DNA of 41,197 nucleotides from an uncultured Oscillospiraceae bacterium (lineage in GTDB: Bacteria; Bacillota; Clostridia; Oscillospirales; Oscillospiraceae): the NCBI GenBank assembly GCA_944386985.1, contig CALXDD010000025.1, forward strand, positions 1-41,197, given 5' to 3'. Position 1 is the stretch's first letter, and each line of letters opens with the position of its first letter. Made by a program: the position numbers and the translations under genes. Below, in pieces: positions 1 to 7,955 of the stretch. Below the pieces are notes generated by a model that worked only from the letters and a program-made list of their open reading frames with translations, searched no databases and had not been told where the DNA came from.

Positions 1-41
1 AAGGAGGATACTTTTTTGTGCATAGCTAAAGCTTTTTGGAA

Positions 42-64
42 CCACCGGCACAGCCGGTGGTTTT
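42..64 (+). terminator. Intrinsic terminator of a gene left of the window
   Basis: An 8-bp perfect stem (42-49 with 53-60, loop ACA) is followed by TTTT. It probably ends a plus-strand transcript that enters from the left. Bases 1-41 hold a ribosome-binding-like AAGGAGG and in-frame stops, but no gene can be identified there. Confidence 0.6.
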
Positions 65-74
65 CGCTTACAAC

Positions 75-108
75 AAAAGCAGGTCTCCCAAAAGGGAGAC
101 CTGCTTTT
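75..108. terminator. Bidirectional terminator downstream of valS
   Basis: This is a perfect 15-bp inverted repeat (75-89 with 94-108, loop AAAA). Each arm starts with AAAA and ends with TTTT, so the hairpin works in both directions. It lies 20 bases past the valS stop codon. Confidence 0.85.
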
Positions 109-127
109 ACAGCATATAGAAAACCGT

Positions 128-2761
128 TTACTTGCCCATGGCAGCGGCGGACTGATCCAGCTGGGCGATGAGAGCACGGAACTTCTCCGCCTTCTCCCGC
201 TCGGCGTTCACCACCGCCTCCGGAGCTTTGGAGACGAACGCCTCGTTGGAAAGCTTCTTCTCCACCATGTCAAGACCCTTCTGGGCCTTCTCCCGCTCCT
301 TGGCAATGCGCTGAAGCTCCTGCTCCACATCCACCAGCTCGGCAAGGGGCATAAACAGCCGGGCCGCGTGGGTAACTACAGAGACCATGCCCTCAGGGCT
401 GGGAGCCTTCTGGACAATCTCCACCTCACTGGCGGAGGCCAGGCGCTGGAAGAAAGGAATGCCGGCGGCAAACACATCCTGCTCCTCAGTGGCAATGATC
501 AGCTTCACCTTCCGGCTGGGGGGCACGTTCATCTCGGCACGGCGTCCGCGGATCGCGCGGATGGCGTCCATCACCTTCTCCATGGCGGCCTCCTCTGCGG
601 GGAAGGACAGCTTCTCATCGTAGACCGGCCAGGCGCTGGTCATGATGAACGTATCCTTCTCGTCGTGAGGCAGAGCCTGATAGATCTCCTCCGTGATGAA
701 GGGCATGAAGGGATGGAGGAGCTTGAGCATCTCAATGAGGACGTAGCACAGCACGTTCTGAGCGGCAATCTTGGCCTCCTCGTCGTCCCCCTGCATCCGG
801 GACTTGGTCAGCTCAATGTACCAGTCGCAGAAGGTGTCCCAGATGAAATCGTAGACCTTGGCGCTGGCCACGCCCAGCTCATAGGCCTCCATGTTGTCGG
901 TGACTTCCTTGATGAGGGTGTTCAGCTTCGAGAGGACCCACTTGTCCTCCAGCTCCAGCTTCTCCGGCAGCTCCACCTTGTCGATGGTCAGGTTCATCAT
1001 CACAAAGCGGCTGGCGTTCCAGATCTTGTTGGCAAAGTTCCGCATGGCCTCGCACTTCTCCACGTAGAAGCGCATATCGTTGCCGGGGCTGTTGCCGGTG
1101 ATGAGGTTGAAGCGGAGGGCATCGGCGCCGAACTTATCCGCCATCTCCAGGGGATCGATGCCGTTGCCGAGAGACTTGCTCATCTTCCGACCCTTGTCGT
1201 CCCGGACCAGGCCGTGGATCAGCACCTTCTCAAAGGGATACTTCTTCATCTGCTCGCAGCCGGAGAAGATCATCCGGGCCACCCAGAAGAAAATGATGTC
1301 ATACCCGGTAACCAGAACGCTGGTAGGATAGAAGTAATCCAGCATCTCCGTCTTCTCCGGCCAGCCCAGGGTGGAGAAGGGCCACAGGGCGGAGGAGAAC
1401 CAGGTGTCCAGCACGTCCTCCTCCCGGACGATGTTTTTGCTGCCGCACTTGGCGCAGCAGGTGGGGTCCTCACGGTCCACGGTGATGTGGCCGCAGTCCT
1501 GGCAGGTCCAGGCGGGGATCTGGTGGCCCCACCAAAGCTGGCGGGAGATGCACCAGTCGTGGACATTCTCCATCCAGTTGATATAGGTCTTGGCAAAGCG
1601 GTCGGGGACGAATTTCACCTCGCCGTCCTTCACCACCCGGAGGGCCTCCTCGGCAAGAGGCGCCATCTTCACAAACCACTGGGCGGAGATCAGGGGCTCC
1701 ACATCGGTGCCGCAGCGGTAGCAGGTGCCCACGTTGTGGCTGTAGTCCTCCACCTTCTCCAGAAGGCCCAGCTCCTCCAGATCGGCGATGACCGCCTTCC
1801 GGCACTCATACCGGTCCATACCCTCGTACTTGCCGCCGTTGGCGTTAATCTTGCCGTTATCGTCGATGACCCGGATGGTATCAAGGTTGTGGCGCAGACC
1901 CACCTCAAAGTCGTTGGGGTCGTGGGCGGGAGTCATCTTCACACAGCCGGTACCGAAGTCCATCTCCACATACTCATCGGCCACGATGGGAATCTCACGG
2001 TTCATCAGGGGCAGGATGCAGGTCTTGCCCACCAGGTGCTTGTACCGCTCATCGTCGGGGTGGACGGCCACGCCGGTATCACCCATCATGGTCTCAGGCC
2101 GGGTGGTGGCCACCACCAGATACCCGGAACCGTCGGTAAGGGGATAGCGCATATGCCACAGGTGGCCGGGCTTGTCCTGATACTCCACCTCGGCATCAGA
2201 CAGGGCGGTGATGCAGTGGGGACACCAGTTGATGATGCGGCTTCCCTTATAGATGAGTCCCTTGTCATAGAGCTCACAGAAGGTCTCACGGACAGCCTTA
2301 GAGCAGCCCTCGTCCATGGTGAACCGCTGACGCTCCCAGTCGCAGGAGGCACCCAGCTTCATCTGCTGCTCCACGATGCGGTTGCCGTATTTCTCCTTCC
2401 AAGCCCAGACACGCTCCAAAAACTTCTCACGGCCCAGGTCATAGCGGGTGAGACCCTCGTTTTTCCGCAGCTCCTCCTCCACCTTGATCTGGGTGGCGAT
2501 GCCGGCGTGGTCGGTGCCGGGCATCCAGAGGGCCTCGTAGCCCTGCATCCGCTTGAAGCGGGTGAGGATGTCCTGGAGGGTGGCGTCCATGGCGTGCCCC
2601 ATATGGAGCTGGCCGGTGACGTTGGGCGGGGGCATGACGATGGAGAAGGGCTTCTTGTTGGGATTGGGCTCGGCGTGGAAGCAACCGGCGTCCATCCAGG
2701 CCTTGTAGATCCCGCTCTCCACCTGGCGGGGTTCATAGGTCTTGGGCAGTTCTTTTCTCAT
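128..2761 (-). CDS. valS: Valine--tRNA ligase
   Basis: The 877-residue class I aminoacyl-tRNA synthetase charges tRNA-Val with valine in the cytoplasm. The HIGH signature appears as HMGH near residue 53 inside [16 protein letters not shown]. The KMSKS loop is intact ([14 protein letters not shown]). The C-terminus carries the coiled-coil arm typical of ValRS ([20 protein letters not shown]). The ATG at 2761 is chosen because CAGGAGAG lies just upstream and the family begins at this point; an in-frame start at 2812 has no such site. It is the last gene of an operon that begins with a valine T-box, so uncharged tRNA-Val should induce it. Confidence 0.97.
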   Translation of the reverse strand: MRKELPKTYEPRQVESGIYKAWMDAGCFHAEPNPNKKPFSIVMPPPNVTGQLHMGHAMDATLQDILTRFKRMQGYEALWMPGTDHAGIATQIKVEEELRKNEGLTRYDLGREKFLERVWAWKEKYGNRIVEQQMKLGASCDWERQRFTMDEGCSKAVRETFCELYDKGLIYKGSRIINWCPHCITALSDAEVEYQDKPGHLWHMRYPLTDGSGYLVVATTRPETMMGDTGVAVHPDDERYKHLVGKTCILPLMNREIPIVADEYVEMDFGTGCVKMTPAHDPNDFEVGLRHNLDTIRVIDDNGKINANGGKYEGMDRYECRKAVIADLEELGLLEKVEDYSHNVGTCYRCGTDVEPLISAQWFVKMAPLAEEALRVVKDGEVKFVPDRFAKTYINWMENVHDWCISRQLWWGHQIPAWTCQDCGHITVDREDPTCCAKCGSKNIVREEDVLDTWFSSALWPFSTLGWPEKTEMLDYFYPTSVLVTGYDIIFFWVARMIFSGCEQMKKYPFEKVLIHGLVRDDKGRKMSKSLGNGIDPLEMADKFGADALRFNLITGNSPGNDMRFYVEKCEAMRNFANKIWNASRFVMMNLTIDKVELPEKLELEDKWVLSKLNTLIKEVTDNMEAYELGVASAKVYDFIWDTFCDWYIELTKSRMQGDDEEAKIAAQNVLCYVLIEMLKLLHPFMPFITEEIYQALPHDEKDTFIMTSAWPVYDEKLSFPAEEAAMEKVMDAIRAIRGRRAEMNVPPSRKVKLIIATEEQDVFAAGIPFFQRLASASEVEIVQKAPSPEGMVSVVTHAARLFMPLAELVDVEQELQRIAKEREKAQKGLDMVEKKLSNEAFVSKAPEAVVNAEREKAEKFRALIAQLDQSAAAMGK

Positions 2762-2808
2762 GACAACTCTCCTGTATATGAATAATGATAATAAGCGAAA
2801 AAATGGGA

Positions 2809-3351
2809 TCACAGATGACGCACGGACAATCCTGTACGTTCTGTAAGGAAGGTCCGAAAGCTGTCGGAATCGCCGGAGGTAAAGCCGTCCTTATGGAGGA
2901 TGTAGGATACCTGGCCGTCGAGAAACAGCAGGAATACCCGGCCGTCCTCGACAATATCCCGAACCGTCTTGTACTCCCCTTCAAAGTCTCCCGCATCGGT
3001 CCGCAGGGAGAACCGGTCCTCGGTAAAGCAGTAGACCTGCTCTTTTCCCTTGTCCGGAAACCTCTTCCAGTTGCGTCTGGCAGTACCACCGCCGATGGGC
3101 CAGAAAATCAGGAGCAGCCCCAGAACAATAAAGAGGATACTGATGACTGTCATCACCATCGAGGACGCATCCCAACTGCGCAAAATTGTCCACAGGTTTG
3201 AAGCGCCTGCCAGAATCAGAATAATTCCCGGGAGGACAAAGCACACCCGCTGCATTTTCCTGAATTTGCGGAAGGGGGATTGAAAGCGCTCCCATGCCTT
3301 CTGCAGTACAATAAAATCTTCCAGAGTCGGTACTGTCCTGTTCTCAAACAT
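2809..3351 (-). CDS. YcxB-like membrane protein, second of a pair
   Basis: A 180-residue protein with two membrane segments (about residues 35-55 and 65-86) and a soluble C-terminal half. That half has the YcxB-like pattern: an F-x-E-D-x-F strand, a 'Y-x-x-V-x-D-I-V-E' segment, then '[10 protein letters not shown]' and a helical tail. It aligns by eye with the next gene upstream (3362-3916), so the two are paralogues. It starts 10 bases after that gene, with GAGGAA overlapping its stop codon, and lies 47 bases before valS, so all three are probably one transcript. No enzymatic residues stand out and the function is unknown. Confidence 0.8.
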   Translation of the reverse strand: MFENRTVPTLEDFIVLQKAWERFQSPFRKFRKMQRVCFVLPGIILILAGASNLWTILRSWDASSMVMTVISILFIVLGLLLIFWPIGGGTARRNWKRFPDKGKEQVYCFTEDRFSLRTDAGDFEGEYKTVRDIVEDGRVFLLFLDGQVSYILHKDGFTSGDSDSFRTFLTERTGLSVRHL

Positions 3352-3361
3352 CGCTTGTTCC

Positions 3362-3916
3362 TCACAAATCTATGTACGGCACATCCTTCTTGAGCTTTCG
3401 GGCCAGGAAATCCCGGAGGCCGTCCACATCGCCACCGTCAATCCCGGACTTTTCCAGCACATAGCCATTGCGCCAGCCGATAAACAGGAGGAAATACTGC
3501 TCCGTCTCATAGACGGTGTCCACCATATCGCCGTAGCGGAAGGAATAGGTCTTGGTACGGTTGCTGACCACCACATGATCCTCCTCAAAGGAGAAAAAAT
3601 TCTCGTGGGCATCGGCTGGGATGCTGCGCAGAGCCCGGTGTGCAAAAAAGTCGAAATAGGTGACAGCGGTAAGCAGCATCTGAAACGCCATCCAGACACC
3701 CAGTACCGCGATGACCATATTCCAGAACCGATCGCTGCCGGAGGAATCGGGGATGCCGCAGATGCCCCAGATGGCTATGGCGGCGAAGATGATACCGGCG
3801 GCAGCATAGCTGCCCCGGGAGAGAAGATATTGCCGCCGCCCCCGAATCCTGGCCGACATTTTCTGAAAGGCCCGAAGATTTTCCAGGGAGTAGGTCGTCC
3901 TGCCTGTAAACTTCAT
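3362..3916 (-). CDS. YcxB-like membrane protein, first of a pair
   Basis: A 184-residue protein, first gene after the valine T-box. Two hydrophobic segments (about residues 32-50 and 62-84) are followed by a soluble domain of the YcxB-like kind (FFSFEEDHVVV, then a 'Y-x-x-M-V-D-T-V-Y-E-T' segment and 'NGYVLEKSGID'). The ATG at 3916 has AGGAGG 7 bases upstream, so a longer reading frame from 3955 is rejected because it would run into the T-box terminator. Proteins of this kind are uncharacterised. The position between a T-box and valS suggests valine-dependent expression but does not show what the protein does. Confidence 0.8.
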   Translation of the reverse strand: MKFTGRTTYSLENLRAFQKMSARIRGRRQYLLSRGSYAAAGIIFAAIAIWGICGIPDSSGSDRFWNMVIAVLGVWMAFQMLLTAVTYFDFFAHRALRSIPADAHENFFSFEEDHVVVSNRTKTYSFRYGDMVDTVYETEQYFLLFIGWRNGYVLEKSGIDGGDVDGLRDFLARKLKKDVPYIDL

Positions 3917-3930
3917 TGGTTCCTCCTGAC

Positions 3931-4186
3931 AAAAACGCCCTGCTCTGTCACGCAACAGAGCAGGGCGAACAAAAAAGTCCGTGGTACCACCTGCGTTCGG
4001 AGAGAACTCTCCGCACTTGGGCTCCCGATAACGTGGGAGGGCCGCCGGCGTCTACTGGGCGGAGGACCGCCGTTTGGGCCGGGGCTCGGGAGGGACTTCA
4101 CCAGCCGCCGCGGAGAGCCTTGCACCAGACCGGCTCTTCTCTGACCTTGGCGACACTGGCTACTCATCTCCGTCACAGCCAATATC
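3931..4186 (-). ncRNA. Valine T-box riboswitch
   Basis: On the minus strand the leader shows Stem I landmarks (GATGAGTAG, then an AGAGA-type motif near GGTCAGAGAAGAG) and the specifier context GAA-GTC-CCTCCCGAGCC, which places a Val codon GUC at 4094-4096. The T-box sequence AGGTGGTACCACGG is at 3979-3992. Its UGGU bulge matches an ACCA 3' end, as expected for tRNA-Val with discriminator A. The terminator is a 13-bp stem (3936-3948 with 3955-3967) followed by five U. Uncharged tRNA-Val would stabilise the antiterminator and allow expression of the two YcxB-like genes and valS. Confidence 0.95.
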
Positions 4187-4192
4187 ATACCG

Positions 4193-4221
4193 AGTATACC
4201 GGCTTTTTGTCGGATTGTCAA
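4193..4221 (-). promoter_or_regulatory. Promoter of the T-box/valS operon
   Basis: TTGACA (4216-4221) and TATACT (4193-4198) are separated by exactly 17 bp on the minus strand. This is a near-consensus vegetative sigma promoter, with transcription expected to start around 4186, just before Stem I of the T-box. Confidence 0.85.
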
Positions 4222-4240
4222 GGGCGGGACACGGATTTGC

Positions 4241-4433
4241 GCCCCAACAGGCGCTTCGCCTGTTGGGGACCCCGTGATTTTACCGACTGGGGCGGACTGA
4301 ATCCGCCCCAGTCCAAGGTTTTGCCTCCGGCAAAACGCTTGTACGCCGCACCCGCGGCGAGTCTCTAAAGATGCTTCCGGATAGCGTTGAGGGCGTTCTT
4401 CTCCAACCGGCTCACCTGCGCCTGACTGATGCC
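4241..4433. repeat. Tandem repeat copy A: hairpin array plus copy of sigG 3' end
   Basis: This 193-base unit is repeated at 4435-4627 with five mismatches. Its first 126 bases form four adjacent perfect hairpins: 4242-4268 (12 bp), 4285-4313 (12 bp), 4318-4336 (8 bp) and 4344-4359 (6 bp). The rest is a copy of the last codons of sigG on the minus strand, including its TAG stop. The three differences in the sigG part are all synonymous third-base changes (4383, 4404, 4425). The other two (4352, 4353) fall in the loop of the fourth hairpin. The copy lacks the rest of sigG and cannot be expressed as a sigma factor. Confidence 0.9.
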
Positions 4434-4434
4434 T

Positions 4435-4627
4435 GCCCCAACAGGCGCTTCGCCTGTTGGGGACCCCGTGATTTTACCGACTGGGGCGGACTGAATCCGC
4501 CCCAGTCCAAGGTTTTGCCTCCGGCAAAACGCTTGTACGCCGCACTTGCGGCGAGTCTCTAAAGATGCTTCCGGATGGCGTTGAGGGCGTTCTTCTCTAA
4601 CCGGCTCACCTGCGCCTGGCTGATGCC
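4435..4627. repeat. Tandem repeat copy B: hairpin array joined to the intact sigG end
   Basis: Second copy of the unit, offset 194 bases from copy A. Its right part is the genuine 3' end of sigG. Its left part repeats the four hairpins just downstream of the sigG stop, where they could act as transcript 3' structure. There is no long U-tract, so this is not a classical terminator. Confidence 0.9.
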
Positions 4628-5329
4628 GACTTCGTTGGAGACCTCCATCTGGGTCTTCCCCTCATAAAACCGGAGCGCCAGAATGCGCCGCTCCCGCTCT
4701 CCCAGACGGTCCACCGCGTCCTTCAGCGCCAGATGCTCCAACCAGCTCTCATCCGTATTCCGGGTATCCCGCACCTGATCCATGACGCACAGAGCGTCGC
4801 CGCCCTGGTCATAGATGGGGTCGTAGAGACTTACCGGCTCCACGATGGCGTCCATGGCAAACACCACGTCCTCCCGGGGCAAATCCAGCGCCTTGGCGAT
4901 CTGCTCCACTGTGGGCTCCCGCTGGGTCTCCGCCATCAGCCGCTCCCGGGCCTGCATCACCTTGTAGGCGGTGTCCCGCATGCTGCGGCTGACCCGAATG
5001 CTGCTGTTGTCCCGGAGATACCGCCGGATCTCCCCCACGATCATGGGCACGCCGTAGGTGGAAAACCGCACCGGCTGGTTGAGATCAAAGCCGTCAATAG
5101 CCTTGATCAGTCCCACACAGCCCACCTGAAATAGGTCGTCCGGATTCTCTCCTCTGCCCAGAAATTTCTGAATCACGGAGAGCACCAGACGGAGATTGCC
5201 CCGGATCAGCTTCTCCCGGGCCGCCATATCCCCTGTTTTGCTCCGCCGCAGAAGGTCAATGGTCTCCTCATTGGTGAGCACCTTCAGTTTGGCGGTGTTC
5301 ACGCCGCAGATCTCTACTTTGCCCTGCAT
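4559..5329 (-). CDS. sigG: RNA polymerase sporulation sigma factor SigG
   Basis: The 256-residue sigma-70-family protein directs late forespore transcription. The N-terminus KVEICGVNTAKLKVLTNEE is nearly the same as the SigG N-terminal motif (KVEICGVDTSKLPVLKNEE) known from Bacillus. Region 2 (RLVLSVIQKFLGRGENPDDLFQ) and region 4 (GKTQMEVSNEVGISQAQVSR) are intact. The ATG at 5329 is chosen because it gives the family N-terminus and has GGGAG upstream; the upstream in-frame ATGs lack this. The last 23 codons are duplicated downstream at 4365-4433. A sigma-F/G-type promoter lies 30 bases upstream. Its presence implies an endospore former. Confidence 0.96.
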   Translation of the reverse strand: MQGKVEICGVNTAKLKVLTNEETIDLLRRSKTGDMAAREKLIRGNLRLVLSVIQKFLGRGENPDDLFQVGCVGLIKAIDGFDLNQPVRFSTYGVPMIVGEIRRYLRDNSSIRVSRSMRDTAYKVMQARERLMAETQREPTVEQIAKALDLPREDVVFAMDAIVEPVSLYDPIYDQGGDALCVMDQVRDTRNTDESWLEHLALKDAVDRLGERERRILALRFYEGKTQMEVSNEVGISQAQVSRLEKNALNAIRKHL

Positions 5330-5358
5330 CAAACCACTCCCTGCTGTCGTCATAGGCA

Positions 5359-5388
5359 AAGTATTTCCGGCCCCCGTGGCCTTTATAC
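5359..5388 (-). promoter_or_regulatory. Sigma-F/sigma-G type promoter of sigG
   Basis: On the minus strand GTATA (5384-5388) and GGAAATACTT (5359-5368) are separated by 15 bp. They match the known forespore consensus GYWTA and GGNNANANTR at all but the last base. The start site would be near 5352, giving a short leader before the sigG ATG. In Bacillus sigG is transcribed by sigma-F and then by itself. Confidence 0.75.
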
Positions 5389-5508
5389 GGCGGCAAAAAG
5401 GGAGGTTTTGTCGTTGAAAAAAAGACAGGGCTGAGCGATTGGAGCACAATTCTCAGGAAGCTGCATCCGGCGCCCTTGCGCCGCAGCAGCTCTCCGGACA
5501 AAAATGAA

Positions 5509-5541
5509 AAAATCGGAAGGCTTTTGCGGCCTTCCGATTTT
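5509..5541. terminator. Terminator downstream of glnS
   Basis: A perfect 13-bp stem (5509-5521 with 5529-5541), with A-rich and T-rich ends, lies directly after the glnS stop codon at 5549. Because the arms are AAAA/TTTT-flanked it may work in both directions. Confidence 0.85.
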
Positions 5542-5548
5542 CCTGCAT

Positions 5549-7246
5549 TTACTTTTTGAAGCTGTCCTTCAGACTGACGCTGCGGTTGAACACCAGATGG
5601 CCGGGGGCGCTGTCCTTGTTGTCCAGGCAGAAGTACCCAAGGCGCATAAACTGGAAATTGGCGGGAGCCGTCACACCGGCCATATCCGCCTCCACCTTGC
5701 AGCCGGTGAGGACCTCCAGGCTGTTGGGGTTCAGGCACTCCATGAAGTCCTTGTCAGCGGCGTCGGGGTTCTCGTCGGTGAAGAGGTTGTCGTAGAGCCG
5801 GACCTCCGCATCCAAAGCGGTGGCGGCGTCCACCCAGTGGATGGTGGCGCCCTTCACCTTCCGGCCGTCGGCGGGGTCGCCGCCCCGGCTGTCGGGATCG
5901 TAGGTGGCGAAAATCTCGGTGATATTCCCGTCCGCATCCTTCTCACAGCCGGTGCAGGTGATGAGGTAAGCCCCCTTCAGACGGCACTCGGGGCCGCCGG
6001 GATAGAGGCGCTTGTACTTGGGCACCGGCTCCTCTAAAAAGTCGTCGGCCTCCACATAGAGGTTCCGGGAGAAGGAGATGGTCCGCTTGCCGTCCTCGGG
6101 GCGGTTGGGGTTGTTCTCCACCTCGAAGGTCTTGCTCTGGCCCTCGGGGTAGTTGGTGATGGTCAGCTTCACAGGGCGCAGCACCGCCATGGTCCGCCGG
6201 GCGGTCTCGTTGAGATCCTCCCGGAGGCAGTGCTCCAGGAAGCTGTACTCCACGGTGCTGCTGGCCTTGGCCACGCCGATGCGGTCGCAGAAGTTCCGGA
6301 TGGAGGCGGGGGTATAGCCACGGCGGCGGAGACCGCAGAGGGTGGGCATCCGGGGATCGTCCCAGCCGGAGACCTTGCCGCCCTCCACCAGAGCCCGGAG
6401 CTTCCGCTTGCTCATGACGGTGTGGTCGATGCCGAGACGGGCAAACTCGATCTGCCGGGGCTTTGCGGGCAGATCGCAGTGCTCCACCACCCAGTTGTAC
6501 AGGGGACGGTGGGCCTCAAACTCCAGGGAGCAGAGGCTGTGGGTAATCCCCTCCAGGGCATCCTCGATGGGGTGGGCAAAGTCATACATGGGGTAAATGC
6601 ACCACTTGTCCCCCTGGCGGTGGTGGTGGGCATGGTTGATGCGGTAGATCACCGGGTCGCGCATGTTGAAGTTGCCGCTGGCGGGGTCGATCTTGGCCCG
6701 GAGGGTCATAGACCCGTCGGGGAACTCCCCGGCCCGCATCCGGCGGAAGAGGTCAAGGCTCTCCTCAATGGGCCGGTCCCGGTAGGGACACTGGGCCGGG
6801 CAGTTCACATCGCCCCGCATCTCCCGCATCTGCTCGGGGGTCAGCTCGCAGACATAGGCCAGGCCCTTCTTGATGAGGCACTCAGCGCACTCGTACATCT
6901 TCTCAAAGTAGTCGCTGGCGTAATAAAACCGGTCGCCCCAGTCAAAGCCCAGCCAGTGGATGTCCTCCTGAATGGCCTCCACATACTCCACGTCCTCCTT
7001 GGAGGGGTTGGTGTCGTCCATGCGGAGGTTGCAGAGGCCGCCGTATTTCTCGGCGGTGCCGAAGTCGATCACCAGAGCCTTGCAGTGGCCGATATGCAGG
7101 TAGCCGTTGGGCTCCGGGGGAAAACGGGTGTGGACGGTCATACCCTGGAACTGCCCACCCTCTGCGATGTCCTCGTCGATAAACTGATGGATAAAGTTCT
7201 TGCTCTCAGACTCCTCGGTCAGGGGGGTCTTTTTCTCCTCGGCCAT
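5549..7246 (-). CDS. glnS: Glutamine--tRNA ligase
   Basis: The 565-residue class I synthetase charges tRNA-Gln directly with glutamine. The signature PPEPNGYLHIGHCKA places HIGH at residues 51-54, and the KMSKS loop appears as VMSKRKL. The length is close to E. coli GlnRS. The start at 7246 (MAEEKK) is chosen because GAGGAGTGTGAGATC precedes it at good spacing; the upstream ATG at 7279 has no ribosome site. GlnRS is not universal in Firmicutes, many of which use the GatCAB transamidation route, so its presence here is a lineage trait. It has its own promoter. Confidence 0.96.
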   Translation of the reverse strand: MAEEKKTPLTEESESKNFIHQFIDEDIAEGGQFQGMTVHTRFPPEPNGYLHIGHCKALVIDFGTAEKYGGLCNLRMDDTNPSKEDVEYVEAIQEDIHWLGFDWGDRFYYASDYFEKMYECAECLIKKGLAYVCELTPEQMREMRGDVNCPAQCPYRDRPIEESLDLFRRMRAGEFPDGSMTLRAKIDPASGNFNMRDPVIYRINHAHHHRQGDKWCIYPMYDFAHPIEDALEGITHSLCSLEFEAHRPLYNWVVEHCDLPAKPRQIEFARLGIDHTVMSKRKLRALVEGGKVSGWDDPRMPTLCGLRRRGYTPASIRNFCDRIGVAKASSTVEYSFLEHCLREDLNETARRTMAVLRPVKLTITNYPEGQSKTFEVENNPNRPEDGKRTISFSRNLYVEADDFLEEPVPKYKRLYPGGPECRLKGAYLITCTGCEKDADGNITEIFATYDPDSRGGDPADGRKVKGATIHWVDAATALDAEVRLYDNLFTDENPDAADKDFMECLNPNSLEVLTGCKVEADMAGVTAPANFQFMRLGYFCLDNKDSAPGHLVFNRSVSLKDSFKK

Positions 7247-7295
7247 GATCTCACACTCCTCGTTGTTGTTTTTTTGCATAAAAAGATGCTTCCCT

Positions 7296-7324
7296 ATTAT
7301 ACAGAACGTCTAAAGAAAACGCAA
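7296..7324 (-). promoter_or_regulatory. Promoter of glnS
   Basis: On the minus strand TATAAT (7296-7301) lies 17 bp from TTGCGT (7319-7324). The -10 box is perfect and the -35 box is weak. No T-box sequence is seen between it and glnS. Confidence 0.65.
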
Positions 7325-7364
7325 GGGCTCCAGCCCGGTTTTTCAGGGAAATCTCCTGGCTCTC

Positions 7365-7955
7365 TCAGGTTTTTTCCTCCTTTCCCAGGAAATCCTCCCG
7401 GGTATAGAGGAGATTCAATGCCTCCAGCATGGCGTTGGGCGTCATATGGGCCGGGAGATCCAGCCGCTTGAGGAGGGCCTCCCGCCGCTCCCGGCTTCCC
7501 GCCCCCACAAGCCCCAGCTCCATGAGATCCGCCTTGGTGATGGGACGGCCCTCCCGCTCCTTCGCCGTTTCGTCCAGAAAGGTGGCGCCGCAGCGCTCCA
7601 GGGCGGTAAGAAGCACCTGGGGCGGCATACCCTCCACCCCTAACTTTCCCTCCTTCCCCGCCGTCCGCTTGCGCCGCTCCTTGCCGGGGACGTCGGGGAT
7701 ATAGGCCTGCTTCAGCTGACTTGGGGGCAGGATGGATTTCAGGTGGTTTCGGATGACAAAGCCCGCCCCGTCGCTGTCGGTGAAGACGATGATCCCCCGC
7801 TCTGCCCCCAGGCGGCGGAGAAGGGCGGCCTTCTCCCTGTCCTTGAAGATGCCGAAGCCCCCGGTCTCTAAAATAGTGGCCTCCACCACCTGGGAGAGGG
7901 TGTTCTTGTCGTAGCGGCCCTCCACTACGATCACCTCTCTGACCCGGCGCTTCAC
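7365..7955 (-). CDS. rnmV: Ribonuclease M5
   Basis: The 196-residue Toprim-domain nuclease makes the final cuts in 5S rRNA precursor maturation, acting on a complex with L18. The Toprim motif glutamate is in VIVVEGRYD (E12) and the DxD motif is in FTDSDGAG (D60, D62). The C-terminal half has the basic region typical of RNase M5. The start is GTG at 7955, preceded by AGGGGGG. It overlaps the holA stop as GTGA, so translation is probably coupled. RNase M5 genes often sit next to ksgA, but here the gene ends the comEC-holA operon. Confidence 0.9.
   Translation of the reverse strand: MKRRVREVIVVEGRYDKNTLSQVVEATILETGGFGIFKDREKAALLRRLGAERGIIVFTDSDGAGFVIRNHLKSILPPSQLKQAYIPDVPGKERRKRTAGKEGKLGVEGMPPQVLLTALERCGATFLDETAKEREGRPITKADLMELGLVGAGSRERREALLKRLDLPAHMTPNAMLEALNLLYTREDFLGKEEKT

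Noticed and set aside
1-41. Possible end of a gene or ribosome site (AAGGAGG) at the left edge
   Set aside because: All frames are too short to identify, so only the terminator at 42-64 is reported.
368-2785. Long open frame (805 codons) on the plus strand opposite valS
   Set aside because: It is rich in His, Leu, Gly and Val as expected for the antisense of a GC-rich gene, lacks a ribosome site and matches no family, while valS on the other strand is certain.
4241-4627. The tandem repeat as a CRISPR array or insertion sequence
   Set aside because: There are only two direct copies without spacers, and no transposase or terminal target duplication. It is a duplication of the sigG end plus hairpins.
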